Notes under the pieces: generated by a model
The model's database searches: none
Told to the model about the DNA's origin: nothing
The model's input: the letters and a program-made list of their open reading frames with translations, nothing else
Shown here: in pieces, positions 1 to 5,930 of the stretch
Layout of the letters: every line of letters begins with the position of its first letter
Numbering within the stretch: position 1 is the stretch's first letter
Position numbers and translations under genes: made by a program
NCBI GenBank assembly: GCA_900752815.1
Contig: CAADWS010000085.1
Location: 1 to 7,759, forward strand
Direction of reading: 5' to 3'
DNA length: 7,759 bases
Source: Bacteroidaceae bacterium
GTDB taxonomy: Bacteria; Bacteroidota; Bacteroidia; Bacteroidales; Bacteroidaceae

Positions 1-182
1 AGGCCGTGACTGGCAGGGATGGCGGCCGTTGACCGGAAGGCCTTATGGCTGAAGACAGGGCATTGGGAGGAAGGAAACGTGGCGGGTGATGCGGTTTGTG
101 CCGGCGCGGCATCCTTGTTGTGAAGATTGTATCTTTGTGCGGCATGTCGTGACAGGCCTGTCGCTTTCCGGCGTCAGGGCAT
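1..182. other. Left-edge stretch with no supportable gene
   Basis: No reading frame here looks like a real protein: plus-strand frames close early, and the minus-strand frame ending at 43 has no recognisable domain. The stretch is GC-rich with several short inverted repeats: GACAGGCCTGTC at 151-162, TGCCG/CGGCA at 99-111 and AAGGCCTT at 37-44. A perfect Bacteroidota-type -7 box, TATCTTTG, lies on the plus strand at 130-137, but no TTG or TTTG is at the right distance upstream. It may be an intergenic remnant or the far side of a regulatory region for a gene outside the window. Confidence 0.5.
151..162. repeat. Perfect 12-bp palindrome GACAGGCCTGTC
   Basis: The 12 bases read the same on both strands. 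The left half overlaps a second dyad, TGTC-GT-GACA at 145-154, so TGTC/GACA occurs as nested inverted repeats. It lies 13 bp after a plus-strand TATCTTTG box (130-137). That placement would suit an operator, but a single short palindrome in GC-rich DNA can arise by chance. Confidence 0.4.
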
Positions 183-207
183 AAAAAAAGGGATACCGCT
201 GTATCCC
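183..207 (-). terminator. Strong intrinsic terminator, minus strand
   Basis: On the minus strand a perfect 7-bp stem (GGGATAC with GTATCCC, positions 207-201 and 196-190) closes a 4-nt loop. It is followed directly by seven T residues (189-183). Stem, short loop and an uninterrupted T-run make a textbook Rho-independent terminator. It works in one direction only, because the plus strand has no T-run after the stem. It could end the flippase transcript, a separate small RNA starting near 245, or both. Confidence 0.82.
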
Positions 208-245
208 AACCTTGTTAACCTTAAATCTAATACTATGAAAAACAC
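183..245 (-). ncRNA. Candidate small RNA, about 60 nt
   Basis: Seen: a well-formed Bacteroidota promoter (250-283) and a strong terminator (183-207) on the same strand, about 60 bp apart. The segment between them (245-208) is AT-rich and stands out from the GC-rich surroundings. The predicted transcript has an unstructured U/A-rich 5' part, a GGTT-AACAA-GGTT segment containing the palindrome GTTAAC, then the terminator hairpin and a U-tail. No start codon with a sensible frame lies inside it. Inferred: a short intergenic small RNA, or a 3'-UTR-type RNA of the flippase transcript with its own promoter. The 5' segment resembles sequence I associate with repeated short RNA units in Bacteroidales genomes, but that is memory and was not checked. 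Confidence 0.45.
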
Positions 246-249
246 AATG

Positions 250-283
250 CAAAAGTATAACTTTCTCTCGCATCTTATTCAAA
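250..283 (-). promoter_or_regulatory. Bacteroidota-type promoter, minus strand
   Basis: On the minus strand TACTTTTG (257-250) matches the -7 consensus TAnnTTTG exactly. A TTTG at 283-280, at the end of a T-run, serves as the -33 element. The spacer is 22 bp, one longer than the usual 19-21. Upstream are two A6 tracts 9 bp apart (plus-strand CTTTTTTGA twice, 303-320), which resemble UP-type or curved DNA. Transcription would start near 245-243 and run into the terminator at 183-207. Confidence 0.6.
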
Positions 284-302
284 AAACAGGGCGAAAGTTC
301 TT

Positions 303-320
303 CTTTTTTGACTTTTTTGA
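303..320. repeat. Tandem 9-bp repeat CTTTTTTGA x2
   Basis: Two exact adjacent copies at 303-311 and 312-320. On the minus strand they give A6 tracts spaced 9 bp, just upstream of the promoter at 250-283. Phased A-tracts near the helical repeat can bend DNA and raise promoter strength, so this may be an UP-like element. Confidence 0.5.
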
Positions 321-378
321 TATTTTACCCTCGGATTTGCCAAATTCAGTTGTAAAAACGGACCGTTTCCTTTTGGGG

Positions 379-1914
379 TTACTGCTTTTTCCGGAAAAAG
401 CCGGTGATTTTGGTGCAGAGAGTCGTTTCGCGTTGCAGGAAACGCCAGGAAAAGAAGATGGACACCAGAAGTAGCGGTATGGCAGCCCATGGTGCCCAGG
501 AGTAGGGCATGCCGCAGCAGGCCAGGGCCATGCCCAGCAGCAGAGCCTGGATGAGGCAGCGGCGGAGAGTGGCCGGAGCAAAGCGGAAGCCGAAAAGCCG
601 TCCGTAGAGGCAGGGAAGCAATGTGAGGTCTATGAGGTTGGCCGCCGAAAGCCCCAGTCCGGCGCCGGTCAGTCCCATCCAGCGGTAGCCGCCGGTAACA
701 AGCAGGGCGAAGGCGACATAATAAATCAGTTCGGCCGTCAGATAGAGGCGCGAACGTCCGGCGGCGAGTGACAGATAGGCTATGGGGGAGTAAATGGCCT
801 TGAAGAACATGTATGGCAGTGCGCAGAGCACCATGGGAGTGACTTCGAGAAAGGAGGGGGTATAGAGCAGGGGGATGATGAAAGGCAGCCCTATGGCAAA
901 GAGAATGAGGAAGGGCGCCATGAGCAGCACGAGGATGTCAATCTGCTGGTTGACGGTAGTATTGGTGCGTTGCCTGTCGCCGATGCCGGCCGAGAGTCGC
1001 GGAAAGTAGTCGGCATCCATCGCCACGAAGATGAGACGGGCGTAGCTGACGGTGAGGGTGAGTCCGGCTGCGTAGAGTCCCGCATGCCGGTAGGAAGGAT
1101 CGGCATCCACCACGAAGGTGCGGATGAAAAGTTCGGCGGCCGACCCGATGATGCCGGCGGCGATGTAGGCCGAGCCCAGGCGGATCATGGTGCCGCCCTG
1201 GCGCAGGAAGTGGCGGCGGTGGGGTGAAATGCGGTAGGGGAAGAGCGGGGCCGATGCCCGGAGGTTGAGTATGAAATTGAGCGCCGTTGTGCCGACAATG
1301 ACGGGGATGATGCCATCGAAGCCGAAGAACAGGTAAATCGGGACGGTAATAATGACGGTGCCCAGAGCGGCGGCCGTGGTGATGAGAGCCAGTTGCCGGA
1401 GGCGCCGCATGCCTTTGAGGATGGCCGCCTCGCCGCCGGACAGCGTGGTGAAGCCTACGGCCGGCGCCAGCAGGTAGAAATGGAGTGTGTGGGCGTGGTC
1501 GCCGGCAATGTAGCGGCTGAGGAGGGGCGAGAAGGCGATGCAGACGAGTGTGCCGAAAAGTGCCAGCAGGAAAGTCCAGGTGCGGACGAGCCGTACGTAG
1601 TAGGCCGTTTCGCGCCGGTCGCCCTGTTCATAAAGCGCCGAAAGGCGCCGCACGGCGCTGAAGGCCACGCCGAAGTTGGTGGTGTTTCCCAGCAGTTCGA
1701 TGGTGCGGCAGTACAGGTCGGCGATGCCGATACCCGCTTCTCCGATGAGTATCGCGGTAAGCTTGTTGCGCACCACGGACATGAGAATATAGAACGCCTG
1801 AATGCCTCCAAGCAGTCCTGTTGATTTCATGACGTGGTTGTAGGCAGATTTGGCCGCGTTGGTGCCCCTTTCCGGAGCGTCGGCACAGGGCGGGATGACG
1901 TTGTCCTTTTTCAA
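379..1914 (-). CDS. Wzx/MOP-superfamily polysaccharide flippase
   Basis: A 511-residue polytopic inner-membrane protein. Long hydrophobic segments alternate with short basic loops over nearly the whole length, as in the 12-14 helix MOP flippases that move undecaprenyl-linked oligosaccharides across the inner membrane. The N-terminus has SAYNHVMKSTGLLGGIQ (about 23-39) and VVRNKLTAILIG (47-58), a pattern usual in Bacteroidota O-antigen/teichuronic-type flippases. AMDADYFPRLSA (about 298-309) matches the conserved DYxPRL segment of the WzxE-like group. The start at 1914 is preferred over Met29 because conserved residues lie before Met29. The gene sits 42 bp after dgt on the same strand, so co-transcription is likely. 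No glycosyltransferase or polymerase lies beside it, so the substrate (O-antigen, capsule or another glycan) cannot be told. The family call is firm; the substrate is open. Confidence 0.9.
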   Translation of the reverse strand: MKKDNVIPPCADAPERGTNAAKSAYNHVMKSTGLLGGIQAFYILMSVVRNKLTAILIGEAGIGIADLYCRTIELLGNTTNFGVAFSAVRRLSALYEQGDRRETAYYVRLVRTWTFLLALFGTLVCIAFSPLLSRYIAGDHAHTLHFYLLAPAVGFTTLSGGEAAILKGMRRLRQLALITTAAALGTVIITVPIYLFFGFDGIIPVIVGTTALNFILNLRASAPLFPYRISPHRRHFLRQGGTMIRLGSAYIAAGIIGSAAELFIRTFVVDADPSYRHAGLYAAGLTLTVSYARLIFVAMDADYFPRLSAGIGDRQRTNTTVNQQIDILVLLMAPFLILFAIGLPFIIPLLYTPSFLEVTPMVLCALPYMFFKAIYSPIAYLSLAAGRSRLYLTAELIYYVAFALLVTGGYRWMGLTGAGLGLSAANLIDLTLLPCLYGRLFGFRFAPATLRRCLIQALLLGMALACCGMPYSWAPWAAIPLLLVSIFFSWRFLQRETTLCTKITGFFRKKQ

Positions 1915-1956
1915 TCGGCGGGAAGAAGGGGATGGGCGCTTCCTTTCGGGGCGCGG

Positions 1957-3312
1957 TTATACGCTGGGTAATGAGTGTCCGTTGATTTTCCGGAAAAGGT
2001 CGAGTGCATAGACATCGGTCATGCCCGATATGTAGTCGAGCATGGCCATGATGCGGTCGGCCAGACGGGGTGCGCGCAACTGATATTGTGCGGAAACTTG
2101 TCCCAGAAGCAGTTGACTGTAGGCTTTCTGCGGTTCGAGCACGGCGTCGGTCATCAGTTCGAGCAGGGTGTAGATGATGCGGTAACCGGCCAGGTCGATG
2201 TCGGTCACTTCCTTTGACTGGTAAATGCGCCGGTAGGCCACTTCCTCACATTGGCGGTAGGCGGAACGCAGCGGCTCGGGCAGGTGGCTGATGAGCGACC
2301 CTTCGAAAGTGCCGGCCAGGATTTCGTCCTCGTGTTCCACGAAGGTGCGGACGCAGGCTTGCTCAAGGGCATTGATGGCGTAGGACCGGAAATAGGCGAT
2401 ACGGTCGCTGCGGTCGGTGGTGTCGGGGTAGGCTTCCAGCAGGTGTGTGCGGGTTTCGTCGTCAAAGAAGGAAAGAATGAGGTCGTAGGTCTCTTCGGCC
2501 GAGAGCAGGCGCAACTTGAAGGCATCTTCAATATCCATGATTTCGTAGCAGATGTCGTCGGCCGCCTCAACCAGATAGACCAGCGGATGGCGCACGCTGC
2601 ACAGCCCGCCGGCTTCCTCGCGGCAGGGCATGCCCAACTCGTCGGCAATCTTCCGGAAGTCGGCCTGCTCGCTTTCGAAGAAGCCGAATTTATGCTTCTC
2701 TCCGCACAGGGACGAACTGTAAGGATATTTCACGATGGCTGCCAATGTGGAGTAGGTCATGACAAAACCGCCCGGCCGGCGGCCGCTGAACTGATGGGTC
2801 AGCACGCGGAATGTGTTGGCGTTGCCGTCGAAGCGCGTGATGTCGTTCCATTCTCCCTCCGTCAGGCGCTCGCCTTCCGCACTTTGGTAGTCTTTCAGCA
2901 TGCGGCCCTTGCCTTCGGAGAAAAAGCTGCGGATGGCTTTTTCGCCACTGTGGCCGAACGGCGGATTGCCCATGTCGTGTGCCAGGCACGCTGCCGAAAC
3001 GATTTCGGCGATGGGGGAAATTTCCGTCCGCCGGAGTTCAGGATGTTTCTGCAGGAGTTCGCGGGCGACATCGGTGCCCAGGGAACGCCCTACGCTGCTG
3101 ACCTCAAGGCTGTGGGTCAGACGGTTGTGGACAAATATGCTGCCGGGAAGCGGGAAGACCTGTGTCTTGTTTTGCATCCGGCGGAAGGGGGCCGAAAAGA
3201 TGAGACGGTCGAAGTCGCGCTGGAATTCAGTGCGGCGTTCGGAGCGCTGCTTGTGGCTGGCTTCCTTGCCGAAGCGTTTGTCGGAGATGAGTTGTTTCCA
3301 GTCCATAGTCAT
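1957..3312 (-). CDS. dgt: dGTPase, HD-domain deoxyguanosine triphosphohydrolase
   Basis: Hydrolyses dGTP (in many homologues other dNTPs too) to deoxynucleoside and triphosphate in the cytoplasm. With the start at 3312 the protein has 451 residues, normal for the family. Family motifs in order: FQRDFDRLIFSAPFRRMQNKTQVF (30-53), split by family into the FxRDxxRLxxSxxFRRLxxKTQV pattern; HNRLTHSLEV with metal ligand His67; CLAHDMGNPPFGHSGE with His112-Asp113, His121 and Glu124; FDGNANTFRVL (161-171); and EAADDICYEI with Asp252/253 completing the HD metal site. All catalytic residues appear present. The frame extends to an ATG at 3360, but those 16 extra residues are unlike the family, and a candidate -7 box (3365-3372) would start transcription around 3358, too late to include that ATG. 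An ATG at 3306 is a possible alternative start. The gene is divergent from dut and is followed by the flippase 42 bp downstream. Confidence 0.94.
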   Translation of the reverse strand: MTMDWKQLISDKRFGKEASHKQRSERRTEFQRDFDRLIFSAPFRRMQNKTQVFPLPGSIFVHNRLTHSLEVSSVGRSLGTDVARELLQKHPELRRTEISPIAEIVSAACLAHDMGNPPFGHSGEKAIRSFFSEGKGRMLKDYQSAEGERLTEGEWNDITRFDGNANTFRVLTHQFSGRRPGGFVMTYSTLAAIVKYPYSSSLCGEKHKFGFFESEQADFRKIADELGMPCREEAGGLCSVRHPLVYLVEAADDICYEIMDIEDAFKLRLLSAEETYDLILSFFDDETRTHLLEAYPDTTDRSDRIAYFRSYAINALEQACVRTFVEHEDEILAGTFEGSLISHLPEPLRSAYRQCEEVAYRRIYQSKEVTDIDLAGYRIIYTLLELMTDAVLEPQKAYSQLLLGQVSAQYQLRAPRLADRIMAMLDYISGMTDVYALDLFRKINGHSLPSV

Positions 3313-3364
3313 TTGATGGTTCGGGCCTGCCGTGGCCGACGGGGCATGGCGGCCGGACATCCTG

Positions 3365-3372
3365 CAAATTTA
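3365..3372 (-). promoter_or_regulatory. Candidate -7 box for dgt
   Basis: The minus strand reads TAAATTTG, an exact match to TAnnTTTG. The expected start of transcription is around 3358, leaving a leader of about 46 nt before the ATG at 3312. No TTTG or TTG is seen 19-21 bp upstream, so only half of the promoter is recognisable. Confidence 0.5.
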
Positions 3373-3397
3373 TAGAAAAAAACGTGGTGCTGCGGCA

Positions 3398-3430
3398 TTT
3401 TCCCGCAAAAGGTGACAGTTGGCGGGAAAA
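3398..3430. repeat. Spaced inverted repeat, possible operator
   Basis: TTTTCCCGC (3398-3406) and GCGGGAAAA (3422-3430) are perfect 9-bp inverted copies with a 15-bp spacer. Beyond small mismatches, GC (3395-3396) and GC (3433-3434) could extend the stem. No T-run follows on either strand, so it is not a terminator. The centre lies about 55 bp upstream of the predicted dgt transcription start, a place suited to a dimeric regulator. Confidence 0.5.
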
Positions 3431-3441
3431 AAGCAGGAGCC

Positions 3442-3485
3442 GTCCCGGTGGCGGGCCGTGATGGTGGCGGCATGGCGGCCGGGAC
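3442..3485. repeat. GC-rich 7+7 bp inverted repeat
   Basis: GTCCCGG (3442-3448) and CCGGGAC (3479-3485) flank about 30 bp that is rich in GGCGG and GGTGG. Pairing would form a GC-rich arm with a large loop. No T-run follows. In sequence this biased a 7-bp match is weak evidence for function. Confidence 0.25.
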
Positions 3486-3562
3486 TTGTGAAAAGTAATG
3501 AAAAAGAGCGGGAATACGGAAAATAAAGCCGTCCGCGCCCGGCGAATCTGCCCGGAAATCCG

Positions 3563-3570
3563 TAATTTTG
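3563..3570 (+). promoter_or_regulatory. Candidate -7 box for dut
   Basis: TAATTTTG fits TAnnTTTG exactly. Transcription would begin near 3576, giving a leader of only about 20 nt that ends in an A-rich stretch (GAAAAAAT) before the ATG at 3599, as is usual for Bacteroidota starts without a Shine-Dalgarno site. No -33 TTTG is visible at the expected distance. Confidence 0.55.
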
Positions 3571-3598
3571 TCTACTCAAAACCATTGCGTGAAAAAAT

Positions 3599-4033
3599 AT
3601 GGAAATAAAAATAGTGAACCGTTCGCACCATCCGCTGCCGGCTTATGCCACAGCGCTGAGTGCGGGCATGGATTTGCGGGCCAATCTGGACGAGCCTCTG
3701 CGGCTGCGTCCGTTGGAGCGCTGCCTGGTGTCTACAGGTCTTTTTATGGCACTTCCGCCGGGATATGAGGCGCAGGTCAGGCCGCGGTCGGGGCTGGCGC
3801 TGAAGAAAGGCATCGGCGTGCTCAATGCGCCGGGCACCATCGATGCAGACTACCGTGGGGAAATCAAGGTCATCCTTGTCAATCTTTCGCAGGAAGATTT
3901 TGTCATTGCCGACGGTGAACGCATTGCCCAGCTGGTGGTGGCGCGGCACGAAACGGTGGCTTGGCTGCCCGTGGAGGAACTCGACGAGACCGAACGCGGT
4001 GAAGGCGGGTTCGGACATACAGGAAAAGAATAA
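3599..4033 (+). CDS. dut: dUTPase (dUTP diphosphatase), trimeric type
   Basis: Converts dUTP to dUMP and pyrophosphate, keeping uracil out of DNA and feeding thymidylate synthesis. At 144 residues it has the usual length of homotrimeric dUTPases. All five family motifs are present: AGMDLRA (22-28); RPRSGLALK (61-69); [10 protein letters not shown] (79-88) with Asp82 as the expected catalytic base and Tyr85 as the deoxyribose-stacking residue; [10 protein letters not shown] (105-114); and the flexible C-terminal [10 protein letters not shown] (133-142), whose Phe138 closes over the base. The start has an A-rich leader. It is the first gene of a four-gene plus-strand run, 27 bp before the TPR gene, and is divergent from dgt, another dNTP-pool enzyme. 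No irregularity seen. Confidence 0.97.
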   Translation: MEIKIVNRSHHPLPAYATALSAGMDLRANLDEPLRLRPLERCLVSTGLFMALPPGYEAQVRPRSGLALKKGIGVLNAPGTIDADYRGEIKVILVNLSQEDFVIADGERIAQLVVARHETVAWLPVEELDETERGEGGFGHTGKE

Positions 4034-4060
4034 CCGTTAGCTGCACAGAAGAGAAACGAG

Positions 4061-5872
4061 ATGCTGAGTATTTTTACCGGAAAACAGTTCTGCCGATGCT
4101 GCATGGCCTGCCTGATGGCCGGGTGGGCAATGGTGTCGGCTTCCTGTTCGTCGTCGCGTTCGGCGGAGGCCGTATGGGATGATGCTGTCGTTTGGGAAGG
4201 CGACGAGATGAATGCCGGACGCCGGCAAATTTTCAATGACTTGTACCAGTCGGCTATCAACCACCGTCTGCAACAGCGGCTCGACGAGGAGTATGTGTTG
4301 CTTGAACAGGCATTGGCCCTTTGTCCCGATGCGCCCGAGGCACTCTATGAAATGGGATTGCTCAAGTTGACCTACGGTGGTGAAGAGGGATATTTCAAGG
4401 CCGATGACGGCTTCGCCCTCCTTCAGAAGGCCGTTCGTCTGGCTCCGGACAATGAGGCTTATCAGCGTACCTACGGCATGTATTGTGCCGAGCGGGGCGA
4501 TTATGATACGGCCATTAAGACGTATGAAGGGCTGGTGGCAAAGACGCCGACGGCTGATTTGCTCTCAGGGCTGTTCAATTTCTATGCCGCTGCCAAGCGC
4601 TATGGCGAGGCCCTGCGGGTGCTCGACCGGATGGAACTGCTGGAAGGTGAAAGCAATGACATTTATGCCCAGCGCTACAAAATATATATTGAGATGAAGG
4701 ATACGGCGCGCGCCTATGCTACCATCGATACGCTTTGTGCCGCCAATGCGGGCGACCTCTACTTCCCTGTTTACAAAGCCAACCTGTACCATGAGCAGGG
4801 CTACAATGACAAGGCCCTGGCGCTTTATAAGAAAGTGCTGGAACAGGATCCCGGAAACGTGTTTGCGAAAGTGTCGCTCCTGAGTTTCTACAAGACGCTC
4901 AGTGAGGATGAACTCTACCGTAAGTTGTTTGAAGAATTGGTGTATAGTGCCGACACGGATACGGAAACGCGCGAAAGCGTGATGCAGAGTTTCTTTGTCA
5001 GTGCCTTGCGGGAGAAAACGGATACCGCCCAGGTGCTGCCCGTCGTGCGGAAAGTGCTGGCGCTGCCGCAGGAAAACGGACGGCTGTGCGAAATGGCTTT
5101 GGCGTATATGGCCAGAATGGGAGCCACGCGCGAACAGGTGCTTTTCATACAGCGCCGCCTGCTACAGGCAGAGCCGGAGAATCTGATGGCTTCCATGGAG
5201 GTGCTGGGCGACTTGATTCGGCGGGAACAGACGCCCGAGGTGGCGGAACTTTGTGCCCGCGGTCGGACCTATCATCCCGGCAAGATAGTCTTCTATATTT
5301 ATGGTGCCCTGGCCGCTTCGGAAAAAGGGCAGAAGGACGAAGCTATCCGCATCCTGGAAGAAGGAGAGCAGCGTGTCGAAGCCGCTACCGATAGCGTGAG
5401 CCGTTCGGAAATGATAGCGTTGCTGGGCGACCTCTATCATGAAAAAGGGCAGGTGGAGGCAGCCTTCTCCGCCTACGAACGGGCCATTGCCTGCAATCCT
5501 GACAATCTGTTGTGCCTGAACAATTTTGCCTATTTCCTTTCGCAGGAGCAGCGGGAACTTGACCGCGCGGCCGAAATGAGCAAGCGCACCGTTGAGGCTG
5601 AGCCGGAAAACAGTACCTATCTGGATACTTATGCCTGGATTCTCTATCAGCAGGAACTCTATACCCAGGCCAGGATATATATTGACGAAACCTTGAAATA
5701 TGTTGACCGGGAGGAGGACAACTCAACGCTGTACGACCATGCCGGCGACATTTATTATCGCTGCGGCGAGGTGGACCATGCGGTCGGCTTCTGGAAGCAG
5801 GCGCTCAAGCAAACTCAGGACGAAGCGCTCAAGGAACGGCTGAAGGAGAAAATCCGCCGCCGGAAACTGTAA
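4061..5872 (+). CDS. Tetratricopeptide-repeat lipoprotein
   Basis: A 603-residue protein with a short N-terminal signal (basic residues at 8 and 12, hydrophobic 14-27) ending at SASC, so Cys29 is the likely lipidated residue. The lipobox is loose (Ser at -3), as often in Bacteroidota. Residues after the Cys (SSSRSAEA) lack the acidic stretch of the surface-export signal, so a periplasm-facing outer-membrane location is more likely. Most of the rest is TPR helices: one block around 60-240, then a clear C-terminal set at about 449-482, 483-518, 519-555 and 556-589, with consensus patterns such as ALLGDLYHEKGQVEAAFSAY. TPR arrays bind protein partners; no catalytic motif is seen. The C-terminus is basic (KEKIRRRKL). 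The gene lies between dut and a LolB-like lipoprotein, which suggests an envelope scaffold role, but its partner is unknown. Confidence 0.88.
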   Translation: MLSIFTGKQFCRCCMACLMAGWAMVSASCSSSRSAEAVWDDAVVWEGDEMNAGRRQIFNDLYQSAINHRLQQRLDEEYVLLEQALALCPDAPEALYEMGLLKLTYGGEEGYFKADDGFALLQKAVRLAPDNEAYQRTYGMYCAERGDYDTAIKTYEGLVAKTPTADLLSGLFNFYAAAKRYGEALRVLDRMELLEGESNDIYAQRYKIYIEMKDTARAYATIDTLCAANAGDLYFPVYKANLYHEQGYNDKALALYKKVLEQDPGNVFAKVSLLSFYKTLSEDELYRKLFEELVYSADTDTETRESVMQSFFVSALREKTDTAQVLPVVRKVLALPQENGRLCEMALAYMARMGATREQVLFIQRRLLQAEPENLMASMEVLGDLIRREQTPEVAELCARGRTYHPGKIVFYIYGALAASEKGQKDEAIRILEEGEQRVEAATDSVSRSEMIALLGDLYHEKGQVEAAFSAYERAIACNPDNLLCLNNFAYFLSQEQRELDRAAEMSKRTVEAEPENSTYLDTYAWILYQQELYTQARIYIDETLKYVDREEDNSTLYDHAGDIYYRCGEVDHAVGFWKQALKQTQDEALKERLKEKIRRRKL

Positions 5873-5885
5873 CGTCCAACCGCGA

Positions 5886-5910
5886 TGGCAGTGCGTCTGC
5901 CACCATTTTT
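5886..5910 (+). terminator. Hairpin plus T-run between TPR and DUF4292 genes
   Basis: TGGCAG (5886-5891) and CTGCCA (5897-5902) form a 6-bp stem with a 5-nt loop, followed after CCA by five T residues (5906-5910). It is 13 bp past the TPR stop codon. The stem is short and the T-run modest, so partial termination or 3'-end protection is more likely than full termination. An imperfect -7-like box (CATTTTTG, 5904-5911) overlaps the T-run. Confidence 0.4.
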
Positions 5911-5930
5911 GCCGTTAATAAAGAACGAAG

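Larger units (their letters stand above)
3313..3598. other. Divergent intergenic region between dgt and dut
   Basis: 286 bp without a supportable gene. It holds a -7 box for dgt (3365-3372, minus), a -7 box for dut (3563-3570, plus), a 9+9 bp inverted repeat (3398-3430) and a weaker GC-rich 7+7 bp inverted repeat (3442-3448 with 3479-3485). The centre, 3440-3485, is a GGCGG-rich patch; the dut-proximal part is more A-rich. Confidence 0.7.

Noticed and set aside
43..282. Minus-strand frame of 79 codons across the small-RNA unit
   Set aside because: Its start codons lie upstream of the predicted transcription start and the frame crosses a strong terminator, so it is unlikely to be translated.
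356..368. Odd palindrome AAACGG-A-CCGTTT just after the flippase stop codon
   Set aside because: A one-base centre cannot form a stable hairpin; with a realistic loop only four pairs remain. The terminator at 183-207 is far better.
127..474. Plus-strand frame, with an internal ATG at 235 preceded by an AT-rich leader
   Set aside because: The ATG at 235 looks inviting after the AT-rich leader, but the frame runs antisense into the flippase gene, and the Phe-rich product has no domain. The AT-rich leader is better explained by the minus-strand small-RNA unit.
3313..3360. N-terminal extension of dgt to an ATG at 3360
   Set aside because: The extra 16 residues do not look like dGTPase sequence, and the candidate -7 box at 3365-3372 would start transcription inside them.
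2251..3375. Long plus-strand open frame (374 codons) opposite dgt
   Set aside because: It lies wholly antisense to a gene with all dGTPase motifs; the product has no recognisable domain and is Gly/Val/Ala-rich as expected for a shadow frame in GC-rich DNA.
3370..3585. Minus-strand frame of 71 codons in the dgt-dut gap
   Set aside because: No domain, no clear start signal, and it spans the inverted repeats and promoter elements; intergenic sequence is the simpler reading.
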